A stretch of 64,000 bases of DNA from contig CAJUCN010000015.1 in assembly GCA_910585005.1 (NCBI GenBank), forward strand, positions 1-64,000, in the 5' to 3' direction. Positions 18,287-26,377 of this stretch are shown piece after piece; positions within the stretch are counted from its first letter, which is position 1, and each line of letters opens with the position of its first letter. The position numbers and the translations under genes were made by a program. Origin of the DNA: an uncultured Lachnospiraceae bacterium (GTDB taxonomy: Bacteria; Bacillota; Clostridia; Lachnospirales; Lachnospiraceae). The notes under the pieces are model-generated. The model ran no database searches. It worked only from the letters and a program-made list of their open reading frames with translations, and was not told where the DNA came from.

Positions 18287-18302
18287 CTATTTCACCTCCC
18301 GC

Positions 18303-18878
18303 TTATCCTCCCACATATTTGATCACGATCTTTTCCGGGCTTATCCCCACACATTCGCTGTACAATTTCTTAAGCCCCTGGTCTTGTGCCTTTTCCTCCT
18401 GGGAAATCTGCCGGCTCTCATTTTCCGCCTCATTTTCCCCTAAAACCACCGGATCAATATAAATCTCTTCCCGGTTCCCAATTTCCTTTGGATCATCCCG
18501 GGAAATTACCGTGACTATGACCATCCCTTCCTCATCCAAAAGCTCAACCCCCTTGACCGTAAAACCGCTCTGGCACTGGTCAAGCCTTGTCTTAATCTCC
18601 TCTTCAATGCCCTGATAGATTCCTATGCTTCTATCTTCCATAGACAGCCCCTGTCCTTCCTGTCCCATATGATCCCACAAGGCAAGCGCTCTGCCCTGGA
18701 TTTCCTGTCCCGTCTGGTGGTCTGCAAGAAATGTCAGAATCGGCTCCGTGATCCTGAGTATCATCAGAATCCCCACTAAGACACGCACATATTTCATATA
18801 AGAACCGCCTGGAACAAAAAACAGTACTGCCTGTGCGATGATCATAAAAATACAAATTTCCCTGACTGCCAAAAGCAT
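18303..18878 (-). CDS. spoIIIAF: Stage III sporulation protein AF
   Basis: The 191-residue product has two N-terminal membrane helices (about 8-24 and 30-48) followed by a soluble domain (about 90-190) related to ring-building motifs. SpoIIIAF is a membrane component of the engulfment-stage secretion-like complex. Position between AE and AG and length agree with the family. Confidence 0.9.
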   Translation of the reverse strand: MLLAVREICIFMIIAQAVLFFVPGGSYMKYVRVLVGILMILRITEPILTFLADHQTGQEIQGRALALWDHMGQEGQGLSMEDRSIGIYQGIEEEIKTRLDQCQSGFTVKGVELLDEEGMVIVTVISRDDPKEIGNREEIYIDPVVLGENEAENESRQISQEEKAQDQGLKKLYSECVGISPEKIVIKYVGG

Positions 18879-18912
18879 TGCCTTCTCCTTTCCCTTTTCC
18901 GGATCGATCCGG

Positions 18913-20073
18913 CTAATAGGACAGCGTATATGCTACGACCGCAATCACGATCACAAAAAGGGCCATCGCGGTGAACACGCAGCGGAATAACAAAAAACAC
19001 CCTTCCCCAACCCGGTCCGCACATCCCGCAATCCTTTTATCGCTGACTATACCTGCAATTGCCGCCCCAAGCTTCACCGCCCCCGTTATGCAAAGAATTT
19101 TAACCAGGGGGATCAGACAGCTTGACAGCAAAAGGAGCACAAGTAAAACCCCCAAACTGTTTTTCAAAAGCACTGCCGACCCGATCATCAGCTCTGTCAC
19201 CCCTTCCGCCACTCCGCCAATTCCCGGAATAGAAGCTACTGCCTTGCGAAGCGCCGATAATTTAAGCCTGTCCGCTGCCGGAACTACCACGGACTGCACA
19301 AGGCTTAATCCCGTAACCGCTCCCATAGATATTTTTAGCGCTGCAACAATGACTTTTTTCATAAGATCCAGAAGAAGCGAAAGCTTTTCTTCCACCCAAA
19401 TACCATTTAAAACAGCAAGCAGCACATAACTGTATATCAGCGGCAGAAGAATGGAATTCAAAAAATTTTCCACCAGATAAGCGATCAGCAGCATGAGCTG
19501 ATAATAGCAGACAGCCGTTGCCACTCCGTTTGCCGTCCCTACCGCAGTAAAATAAGCAGGGATAAAAAGTTTTATAAACAACACAATATTTTCCATTGCC
19601 CCTCCTCCTGTTCCTGACACAGCAAGAAAAGCTTTGGTAAGTACCACGGTAAGAAATAAATACAAAAAATAAAAACCGGATTGGGCAATCTGCTGTCCGG
19701 AAAACAAATCGGAAAAACCGGAAAACAATGCGGAAACCACACCCAGCACTAAGATATACAAAAAGATCCTGCGGATATCGGAAAATTCCATTTTTAGATT
19801 TCCGGCAATCTGTCCAAACAGTGTTTTTCCGGCCTCCATTACCCGGCCGTCCAAAATCAGATCCAACAGTTCCCAGGGATCTATTTCAGAACGCGGAAAT
19901 AACACCTCCATCCCCTGGTCCACGGCGCTCATATCCAGGGATGACAACCACTCATCCACATACTGTTTTCCTTCCTCTTCCTGCCTGGTCTCCTGTGCAT
20001 ATACCGGAATCCCATTCCAAAAGAAAAAACATAACACTCCCAGCCAAAAGAAACATTTTTCCACGTTCTTCAT
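18913..20073 (-). CDS. spoIIIAE: Stage III sporulation protein AE
   Basis: SpoIIIAE is the large polytopic membrane protein of the complex and resembles a transport channel. The 386-residue product has a cleavable-looking signal peptide (to about residue 26, PVYAQE), an extracytoplasmic segment and about eight membrane helices from residue 100 on. The start ATG overlaps the spoIIIAD stop by 4 bp. Confidence 0.94.
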   Translation of the reverse strand: MKNVEKCFFWLGVLCFFFWNGIPVYAQETRQEEEGKQYVDEWLSSLDMSAVDQGMEVLFPRSEIDPWELLDLILDGRVMEAGKTLFGQIAGNLKMEFSDIRRIFLYILVLGVVSALFSGFSDLFSGQQIAQSGFYFLYLFLTVVLTKAFLAVSGTGGGAMENIVLFIKLFIPAYFTAVGTANGVATAVCYYQLMLLIAYLVENFLNSILLPLIYSYVLLAVLNGIWVEEKLSLLLDLMKKVIVAALKISMGAVTGLSLVQSVVVPAADRLKLSALRKAVASIPGIGGVAEGVTELMIGSAVLLKNSLGVLLVLLLLSSCLIPLVKILCITGAVKLGAAIAGIVSDKRIAGCADRVGEGCFLLFRCVFTAMALFVIVIAVVAYTLSY

Positions 20074-20465
20074 CCCACATGACCGGCCAGAGCATTGATG
20101 TTTTCCACAACTGCCACCAAAACCGGAATCCCCATTAGCAAAACCGACAGTTTCCCAAATATTTCAATTTGTCCTGCTACTGCTCCATACCCGGCATCCT
20201 TACAGATTGAAGCGCAAAATTCACATACATAAGTAATTCCCACCGCCTTAAACAAAAATCCCATATAACTTCCGCTTCCGCTTAAATATTTTTCTATCTC
20301 CCGGATCCGCAAAAGCAGGGTATTTAATCCCTGCAGGGAAAAGAAAAATATGACCAGACAAATCACTGCCCCCAGGTACAACCCGTATTCCGGCCTTCCG
20401 GACTTAAACTGTAAAGCCAGCATCACACCGGCAACGCCAAGGATTCCGATTTTTACGATCTCCAA
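20070..20465 (-). CDS. spoIIIAD: Stage III sporulation protein AD
   Basis: The 131-residue product is a small membrane protein with about four helices (5-20, 30-50, 65-85, 105-125), as in SpoIIIAD of Bacillus. The only sensible start is TTG at 20465, preceded by GGAG at about eight bases; no nearby ATG exists. It is coupled to spoIIIAE by a 4-bp overlap. Confidence 0.92.
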   Translation of the reverse strand: MEIVKIGILGVAGVMLALQFKSGRPEYGLYLGAVICLVIFFFSLQGLNTLLLRIREIEKYLSGSGSYMGFLFKAVGITYVCEFCASICKDAGYGAVAGQIEIFGKLSVLLMGIPVLVAVVENINALAGHVG

Positions 20466-20500
20466 TTTCCTCTCTCCTTTCCTGTTAAAAAACCGCGTCC

Positions 20501-20695
20501 CTACATGCTGAACAGGTCCTGTATCATCACAAACAGGTCATAGATGTACGGCAAGATCCATGTAAGCACCAGGATCAATCCGGCAAGGCTTATCAAAAAG
20601 GCATGTTCTTCCCTTCCGCTGTGTTTTAAGACCTGGCCAAGGATCGTAACCAAAATACCTACTGCCGCAATTTTAAAAATCAGGCTTACCCCCAT
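20501..20695 (-). CDS. spoIIIAC: Stage III sporulation protein AC
   Basis: The 64-residue product has two membrane helices separated by a polar loop (VLKHSGREEHA), the standard form of SpoIIIAC. The open frame extends 21 codons upstream, but GGAGG directly before the ATG at 20695 and the family length (about 64-68) set the start here. It is 19 bp after spoIIIAB. Confidence 0.92.
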   Translation of the reverse strand: MGVSLIFKIAAVGILVTILGQVLKHSGREEHAFLISLAGLILVLTWILPYIYDLFVMIQDLFSM

Positions 20696-20714
20696 GTTTC
20701 CTCCATCTCCCCGG

Positions 20715-21227
20715 CTATAACAGCAGAATGGATAAGAGCACTCCACCGGCAAGCCCAAGGCTTATCACCATTTTATTTTTATTTTTTTGTTCTCCTGAAA
20801 GTTCCTCTATCCGCTGCACCACTTCCCTTTGCAATTCATCAAGGGCTGCCGCCTGGGCGCCCTCCTCCATATATCCCAGACAGGAAGGAAAATCCAACAG
20901 GATCTTTTTTTCCTTTTCGCAAAGAGGAACTCCTGCCAGGGCTTTTCCCATATAGCTTTTCCAGACATCCGGGAAGTTTCCACCCATACAGGTTTCCTCA
21001 TAAATCTCATAAAAGGTATCCGAAAAGGGCGATCTTTCCTTTTCGGAAAGTCTAAGAACCGCTTCCGGAACCGCAGCCTTTTGATACGAAATATAGTATT
21101 TCATATCCTCAAAAATATCCCGGATCTGCCGGAGCAAAACAATCCTCCGGTTATGATCCTGGCAAATCACTGCTCCAATCCCTGTACATCCTGTCATAAC
21201 CATAAGGCATCCTATCAACTGCAACAT
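20715..21227 (-). CDS. spoIIIAB: Stage III sporulation protein AB
   Basis: The 170-residue product has a membrane helix at each end (about 4-22 and 153-170) and a helical soluble middle, as in SpoIIIAB, whose fold resembles GspF-like secretion proteins. It overlaps spoIIIAA by 13 bp. Confidence 0.92.
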   Translation of the reverse strand: MLQLIGCLMVMTGCTGIGAVICQDHNRRIVLLRQIRDIFEDMKYYISYQKAAVPEAVLRLSEKERSPFSDTFYEIYEETCMGGNFPDVWKSYMGKALAGVPLCEKEKKILLDFPSCLGYMEEGAQAAALDELQREVVQRIEELSGEQKNKNKMVISLGLAGGVLLSILLL

Positions 21228-22219
21228 AGCAATTCCTTTCTTCCAGCCTCAAGCAAGTTACCATCCCGCCCTAAAATCTCCCGGATCCGGCAGCCCTCCT
21301 GCCCTCTCTCCAAAAAAATATATCTCTCAAAAAAGTCCTCCGGCTTATAGAATACCTGTCCACCTTTTTGCCCTGGGATCCCCGTATTGATCTGTTTCCG
21401 GATATCTTCCATAGAAGCCCCATGCATAGTGGCCAGCACACTGCTTCCGCACTGAAGAACCTGGTAAACCGCCTTCATATCTTCGTAACCGCCAATCTCG
21501 TCCACCGCCACCACTTCCGGCGACATGGAACGCATAAGAAGCATCATACCCTGTATTTTCGGACATCCGTCCAACACATCCGTACGCATTCCCACATCAT
21601 TTTGCGGAATCCCCATAAAGCTTCCGGCAATTTCCGACCGTTCGTCCACGACCCCCACTTGCCTGCCCTTCCCTGCCGGATTTCCCGTGGAAACCTGCCG
21701 CACAATATCCCTAAGAAGCGTTGTTTTCCCTCCCCCTGGCGGGGATATCAAAAGGGTATTGCAAAATCTTTTTCCCGCATACAAAAATTTCATCACTTGA
21801 TCTGCAGCTCCAATGATCTGATGGGAAATCCTAATATTCAAAAAACGGATATGAGCCATATTCCTGATGCTCCCATTTTCATTAAGCACCACTTGTCCAG
21901 CCAAACCGATCCTATGCCCGCCGGGAATCGTTAAAAATCCCTGGCGGATTTCATTCTCAAACGCATACATTGAGTATAGACAAACATTCTTAATGATCTC
22001 TTCCATCTCCCGTTCCGTCACATGCCATGCATCCTGAAAGCCCCTGCTGATTCCGCCCCGTCCGGATAAAAAGAATTCTTCCCCGGCAATCAAAAAACGC
22101 ACTGGCCGGCCTATTCCCAGCCGGATCTCTTCCAGTTTGTCCGCCCGCTCCAGCGGCTTTTCCAGCCTCTCCCTCATATACCCTGGAAAGATCTTTAAAA
22201 TTTCTTCTTGTTTTCCCAT
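21215..22219 (-). CDS. spoIIIAA: Stage III sporulation protein AA, secretion-type ATPase
   Basis: SpoIIIAA is a cytoplasmic ATPase related to type II/IV secretion motors and is thought to drive the SpoIIIA channel. The 334-residue product has Walker A PPGGGKTTLL (about 145-155) and Walker B VVAVDEIGG, with QVLQCGSSVLATMHG after it. The ATG at 22219 has AAGAGG eight bases upstream; a GTG at 22228 is in frame. A mother-cell (sigma-E) promoter is expected; CATATATT at 22239-22246 resembles a -10 but lies too close to the ribosome site to be convincing. Confidence 0.95.
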   Translation of the reverse strand: MGKQEEILKIFPGYMRERLEKPLERADKLEEIRLGIGRPVRFLIAGEEFFLSGRGGISRGFQDAWHVTEREMEEIIKNVCLYSMYAFENEIRQGFLTIPGGHRIGLAGQVVLNENGSIRNMAHIRFLNIRISHQIIGAADQVMKFLYAGKRFCNTLLISPPGGGKTTLLRDIVRQVSTGNPAGKGRQVGVVDERSEIAGSFMGIPQNDVGMRTDVLDGCPKIQGMMLLMRSMSPEVVAVDEIGGYEDMKAVYQVLQCGSSVLATMHGASMEDIRKQINTGIPGQKGGQVFYKPEDFFERYIFLERGQEGCRIREILGRDGNLLEAGRKELLCCS

Positions 22220-22256
22220 TCCATTCACCTCTTATCCCAATATATGTAGCTTGGCA

Positions 22257-22291
22257 CAAAAAAAGAACGCCTCCTCATCAGAAGCGTTCTT
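22257..22291 (-). terminator. Intrinsic terminator after pnp
   Basis: AAGAACGC (22263-22270) and GCGTTCTT (22284-22291) form an 8-bp stem; on the minus strand it is followed at once by TTTTTT. It separates pnp from the sporulation operon. Confidence 0.88.
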
Positions 22292-22323
22292 ATCCCTATT
22301 CTATCTTGTTTGTGACTCCCATG

Positions 22324-24420
22324 TTATCTGACTTGCTGGGCAACATCCTTCATGGAAAAACTCATCCTGCCCATCTTATCCTTGCCAAGGCAGACTACCG
22401 TCACCTTATCTCCAAGAGTCAGCACATCCTCCACATGGTTGATCCTTTCTTTCGCAATCTTGGAAATATGGACCATTCCCTCTTTGCCCGGAGCAAACTC
22501 AATAAATGCGCCAAACTCTTTAATGCTGACAACAATTCCCTGGAAGATCTGGCCTTCCTGGTAATCTGTCACGATCGTCTTAATATATTCCACTGCTTTT
22601 TCCATCATTTCCGGCTCAGTCCCACATACAGATACCTTACCGTCGTCTGTAATGTCGATCTTCACTCCCGTGCGGGCAATGATCTCATTGATCGTCTTCC
22701 CACGCTGTCCCACTACATCGCCGATCTTCTCCGGATCGATTTGCAGGGAAATGATCTTAGGAGCATAAGGCCCTACTTCTGGCCTGGGCGCTGCAATTGC
22801 AGGTTTCATGCAAGTATCCATGATAAATAACCGCGCCTGCCGGCACCTTTCGATGGCGCCTTCCACGATCGGCCTGGTAAGTCCGTGAATCTTAATATCC
22901 ATCTGGATTGCCGTGATACCTTCCGTGGTACCCGTCACCTTAAAGTCCATGTCACCGAAGAAATCCTCCAGCCCCTGGATATCTGTAAGCAGTACGAAAT
23001 CGTCATCTGTTTCCCCTGTAACCAGACCGCAGGAAATACCTGCTACCATTTTCTTGATTGGCACACCGGCTGCCATCAGCGACATACAGGACGCACAAGT
23101 AGAAGCCATGGAAGTAGATCCATTGGATTCAAAAGTCTCTGAAACAGTGCGGATTGCATAAGGAAATTCTTCTTCCGAAGGCAATACCGGAATCAAAGCC
23201 CTCTCCGCCAAAGCGCCATGACCGATCTCCCTTCTTCCAGGCCCCCTTGAAGGCTTGGTTTCCCCTACGGAGTAGGAAGGGAAATTATAGTGATGCATAT
23301 AACGCTTACTTACTTCATTTTCATCCAGCCCGTCAATTCTCTGCTGGTCAGACAAAGGCGCCAGCGTGCAGACATTGCAGATCTGGGTCTGCCCACGGGT
23401 AAACATTGCAGAGCCATGTACTCTGGGAATGATGTCCACTTCCGCAGCCAAAGGACGGATCTGTGTGATCTCACGTCCATCCGGGCGTTTTTGATCCTTT
23501 AGTATCATTTTACGGACCGTCTTCTTTTCATACTGATAAATTGCTTCCCCCAGCGCTTCCAGCCATTCTTCCTTTTCTGCAAATGCCGTTTCCAGCTTTT
23601 CCGTGATGTTTTTGATATTTTCTTCCCGAACCTGTTTCTCATCCGTAAATACTGCTTCTTCCATCTCTGCCGGAGGCACAATATCCTTAATCGCCGTAAA
23701 AAGTTCTTCCGGAACAGCGCAGCTAGTATATTCGTGTTTGGGTTTTCCTACTTCTGCAACGATCTGGTTAATAAATGCAATGATCGTCTGGTTGATCTCA
23801 TGGGCTTTGTAGATGGCGTCGATCATAACAGCCTCCGGGATCTCATTCGCCCCGGCCTCAATCATGATAACCTTCTGTGCAGTAGATGCCACAGTCAGGT
23901 TCAGATCCCCGTTCTTCCACTGCTCCTGGGAAGGATTGATAACAAATTCACCGTCTATCATCCCCATCTGCGTCATTGCACAAGGTCCGTCAAAAGGGAT
24001 ATCAGAAATGCTGGTTGCAATTGCCGCGCCCAGCATCGCTACCAATTCCGGACGACATGCCGGATCCACACTCATGACCATATTATTTAAAGTAACATCA
24101 TTTCTGTAATCCTTCGGGAACAGCGGACGCATCGGCCTGTCAATCACACGGCTTGTCAGAATCGCATTTTCAGAAGCCTTGCCTTCCCTCTTATTGAATC
24201 CACCAGGAATCTTACCTACCGCATACAGCTTTTCTTCATATTCTACACTTAAAGGGAAAAAGTCAATTCCCTCCCTGGGCTTGTCCGATGCCGTTGCAGT
24301 AGACAGCACTGTGGTATCGCCATAGTGCATGAATGCACATCCGTTTGCCTGCTTGCCTACACGGTTGATATCAACACTTAATGTACGGCCTGCAAGTTCC
24401 ATTGAAAACGTTTTAAACAT
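22324..24420 (-). CDS. pnp: Polyribonucleotide nucleotidyltransferase
   Basis: PNPase degrades RNA 3'-5' by phosphorolysis. The 698-residue product has two RNase PH domains with a helical insert between them, catalytic-site segment DMDFKVTGTTEGITAIQMD, a KH domain (about 555-615, IGDVVGQRGKTINEI) and a C-terminal S1 domain (about 620-690, GIVVSIKEFGAFIEF). Full length. It follows rpsO, the universal rpsO-pnp order, with a hairpin in between. Confidence 0.97.
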   Translation of the reverse strand: MFKTFSMELAGRTLSVDINRVGKQANGCAFMHYGDTTVLSTATASDKPREGIDFFPLSVEYEEKLYAVGKIPGGFNKREGKASENAILTSRVIDRPMRPLFPKDYRNDVTLNNMVMSVDPACRPELVAMLGAAIATSISDIPFDGPCAMTQMGMIDGEFVINPSQEQWKNGDLNLTVASTAQKVIMIEAGANEIPEAVMIDAIYKAHEINQTIIAFINQIVAEVGKPKHEYTSCAVPEELFTAIKDIVPPAEMEEAVFTDEKQVREENIKNITEKLETAFAEKEEWLEALGEAIYQYEKKTVRKMILKDQKRPDGREITQIRPLAAEVDIIPRVHGSAMFTRGQTQICNVCTLAPLSDQQRIDGLDENEVSKRYMHHYNFPSYSVGETKPSRGPGRREIGHGALAERALIPVLPSEEEFPYAIRTVSETFESNGSTSMASTCASCMSLMAAGVPIKKMVAGISCGLVTGETDDDFVLLTDIQGLEDFFGDMDFKVTGTTEGITAIQMDIKIHGLTRPIVEGAIERCRQARLFIMDTCMKPAIAAPRPEVGPYAPKIISLQIDPEKIGDVVGQRGKTINEIIARTGVKIDITDDGKVSVCGTEPEMMEKAVEYIKTIVTDYQEGQIFQGIVVSIKEFGAFIEFAPGKEGMVHISKIAKERINHVEDVLTLGDKVTVVCLGKDKMGRMSFSMKDVAQQVR

Positions 24421-24449
24421 AATTCTTCTCCTTTTCCTATACGGTATAA

Positions 24450-24485
24450 AAGGCGGAGCCCGAATTTTTCGACTTGCCCCGCCTT
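24450..24485 (-). terminator. rpsO-pnp intergenic hairpin
   Basis: AAGGCGG (24450-24456) and CCGCCTT (24479-24485) form the outer stem, with a smaller CGAA/TTCG hairpin inside; the minus-strand tail is TTATACC. It may be a partial terminator or an RNA processing site between rpsO and pnp. Confidence 0.6.
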
Positions 24486-24495
24486 AAAACGCTGT

Positions 24496-24762
24496 TTATC
24501 GTCTGAGTCCCAGTTTTTCGATCAAGGAACGGTATCTCTCAATATCCTTATCTTTCAGATAATTGAGCAGCCCACGTCTCTGACCTACCATCTTAAACAT
24601 ACCTCTTCTGGAATGATTGTCCTTCGGATGCTCTTTTAAATGCTCAGTAAGCTCTTTGATCCTTGCTGACAATACTGCGATCTGTACTTCCGGTGAACCG
24701 GTATCCCCTTCGCACCTTGCGTACTCTTTCATAATTGCTGTTTTCTTTTCCTTGGAAATCAT
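24496..24762 (-). CDS. rpsO: 30S ribosomal protein S15
   Basis: The 88-residue product is a full-length S15 (EYARCEGDTGSPEVQIAVLS, then HPKDNHSRRGMFKMVGQRR), which binds the 16S rRNA central domain early in 30S assembly. GAGGAGG stands upstream of the ATG. Its leader carries a structured element likely to bind S15 itself. Confidence 0.97.
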   Translation of the reverse strand: MISKEKKTAIMKEYARCEGDTGSPEVQIAVLSARIKELTEHLKEHPKDNHSRRGMFKMVGQRRGLLNYLKDKDIERYRSLIEKLGLRR

Positions 24763-24788
24763 AAATAGTTCCTCCTCTTTTCTTAATC

Positions 24789-24836
24789 GCCGGATGCCAG
24801 GAAGCGGTCGGAGATTCCAGACTTCTGGGCAACGGC
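24789..24836 (-). promoter_or_regulatory. S15 autoregulatory leader of rpsO
   Basis: In the rpsO mRNA leader, GCCGTTGCC (24836-24828) can pair with GGCATCCGGC (24798-24789), enclosing a perfect CCAGA-AG-TCTGG hairpin (24828-24817) and a GGAA/TTCC-bounded stretch that can form further pairs. S15 leaders with multi-helix junctions that mimic 16S rRNA are known in several bacterial groups. The element lies between the promoter and the ribosome site. Confidence 0.6.
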
Positions 24837-24855
24837 TGAATCATATACCTGAAAA

Positions 24856-24884
24856 ATAATAGCACAAATTTCTTTTCTTGTAAA
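24856..24884 (-). promoter_or_regulatory. Sigma-A-type promoter of rpsO-pnp
   Basis: On the minus strand TTTACA (24879-24884), a 17-bp spacer and TATTAT (24856-24861) give a good housekeeping promoter about 95 bp upstream of the rpsO start. Confidence 0.75.
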
Positions 24885-24897
24885 GAATAATTTCTTA

Positions 24898-24926
24898 TTG
24901 GTATTATGAAAGAATTATGTTATGAT
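24898..24926 (+). promoter_or_regulatory. Candidate promoter of the chemoreceptor gene
   Basis: TTGGTA (24898-24903) and TATGAT (24921-24926) are 17 bp apart. The -35 is imperfect. No sigma-D-type GCCGATAA sequence is present although the gene encodes a chemoreceptor. Confidence 0.4.
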
Positions 24927-24955
24927 TTTATTAGTACTAATTTACCAAAATCATA
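24921..24955. promoter_or_regulatory. Inverted repeat over the chemoreceptor promoter
   Basis: TATGATTTT (24921-24929) is repeated inverted as AAAATCATA (24947-24955), and the centre holds the perfect palindrome TTAGTACTAA (24931-24940). The dyad starts on the -10 hexamer, a position typical of a repressor operator; it could also form a hairpin in the mRNA leader. Confidence 0.45.
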
Positions 24956-24976
24956 ACCAGCAGGAGGATACCAACC

Positions 24977-26275
24977 ATGAAACTACGAGGCAAGATTTTG
25001 ATTCTTTCACTTTTGCCTATCACTTTGGCAACGGCGGAATCTCTCTTTTTCACCTGGCTTTATTTAAGCGATTTCCCTGATGCCCGAAACCGGATCCTGA
25101 CGCCCCTTTGCCGGATCGGCATCATCACCCTTGTCATCACTTTTGCAATCGTGATCTTTGTTACCGGCAGGCTGATCCAACATTTTAAAAATGTTGCAGA
25201 TCTTCTCACCCAGCTGGCCAAAGGAAACCTGGCTGTACAGGTAAGTGAGAAAACCCTTTCCCAGAAAGATGAATCCGGCTTTCTTGCACGGGATGCCGTA
25301 AGCCTGCAAAATTCTTTAATAGGAATAATCGGCCATATGGAGCAATCTGCCGTCCAATTAGATGAAACTGCCAAAGATCTGGCCATGATGACGGATCACA
25401 CCGCTTCCGTTTCCGAAGGCCTTGCAACCGCAATGTCTGAAATTGCCCAGGGAGCTTCCCAGGAAGCGTCATCCGCCCAGTCTATCATGGAAGAAGTCAC
25501 CATGGTAAAGGGCCTTACCGATAAGTCAGTAGATCATGTAAACTCATTTCGGTCCCTGATCAATGAAATCCATACTTCCAGCAGCCAGGGGCAGTCCCTG
25601 ATCCAAAAGCTGAATGATAATTCCGAGACCACCCAAAAGGAAATCGCTGAAATTGCCGCCCAGACTGCCACTACCCATCAGGCTTCCCAGGAAATACAAA
25701 CTGCTGCTGAATTTATTGCTTCCATTGCCTCCCAGACCAACCTCCTTGCATTAAACGCCAGCATAGAGGCTGCCAGGGCAGGAGAACAAGGCAGGGGATT
25801 TTCCGTTGTTGCCGAGCAGATCAAAAACTTAGCGGAACAGTCCAGCAGTTCCGCCCAGAATATCGATGCAGTCATCAAGAACCTTCTGGCTGAATCAGAT
25901 AAAACAATGGCATGCATGAACAAAGTACAGGAAATCACCCGGACAGAAAATACGGATATCAGGCATACAAGCCAATTATTCCTTAACCTAAACGGCAATA
26001 TTACAAAAGCTTTTGATGAAATAGGCGGCATCTCCGATCATCTTACCGGACTCGCTCATGCGGAAAAGAAAATTGCAGCGGAAATTGACCAATTATCCTC
26101 CACTGTAGAAGAAACAGCAGCATCTACGGAAGAGATCACTGCCTCCTCAGAGGAACTAAACAGTACTTCTGAGGTACTTTCCGATCATGCAAAACAACTG
26201 GCCTGCCTCTCCCAAAACCTCCGCAGCCAACTGGAACGGTTTACCATTTCCGCTTCATTGCATTCCATGAATTGA
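24977..26275 (+). CDS. Methyl-accepting chemotaxis protein with minimal sensor region
   Basis: The 432-residue product has two membrane helices (about 6-29 and 47-66) with only about 15 residues between them, a HAMP domain (about 65-120) and a long cytoplasmic helical signalling domain. The kinase-control tip is intact (SQTNLLALNASIEAARAGEQ around residue 255). Chemoreceptors of this type pass signals to CheW/CheA. The near absence of an extracellular domain means that any stimulus is probably sensed in the membrane, the cytoplasm or through a partner. AGGAGG lies eight bases before the ATG. It is divergent from rpsO and isolated from other chemotaxis genes. Confidence 0.93.
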   Translation: MKLRGKILILSLLPITLATAESLFFTWLYLSDFPDARNRILTPLCRIGIITLVITFAIVIFVTGRLIQHFKNVADLLTQLAKGNLAVQVSEKTLSQKDESGFLARDAVSLQNSLIGIIGHMEQSAVQLDETAKDLAMMTDHTASVSEGLATAMSEIAQGASQEASSAQSIMEEVTMVKGLTDKSVDHVNSFRSLINEIHTSSSQGQSLIQKLNDNSETTQKEIAEIAAQTATTHQASQEIQTAAEFIASIASQTNLLALNASIEAARAGEQGRGFSVVAEQIKNLAEQSSSSAQNIDAVIKNLLAESDKTMACMNKVQEITRTENTDIRHTSQLFLNLNGNITKAFDEIGGISDHLTGLAHAEKKIAAEIDQLSSTVEETAASTEEITASSEELNSTSEVLSDHAKQLACLSQNLRSQLERFTISASLHSMN

Positions 26276-26309
26276 CATGAAATAACACTGTCTGAAACAG
26301 TTCATTAAA

Positions 26310-26357
26310 ATACCCTGGATAAAGCACATCCTTTCCAACAGCTTTCATCCAGGGTAT
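26310..26357. terminator. Bidirectional terminator between convergent genes
   Basis: ATACCCTGGAT (26310-26320) and ATCCAGGGTAT (26347-26357) form a perfect 11-bp stem with a 26-nt loop. The minus-strand tail is TTTTAATG, the plus-strand tail CACTTTCG. It lies between the chemoreceptor and the NlpC/P60 gene. Confidence 0.7.
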
Positions 26358-26377
26358 CACTTTCGTAAACGCTTATT

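Noticed and set aside
22239..22246. Sigma-E -10-like sequence CATATATT upstream of spoIIIAA
   Set aside because: It lies only about 20 bases from the start codon, so transcription would begin at the ribosome site, and no matching -35 is visible. The true promoter may be less conserved or further upstream.
24880..24976. A flagellar sigma-D promoter for the chemoreceptor gene
   Set aside because: I looked for TAAA-N15-GCCGATAA in the gap and did not find it.
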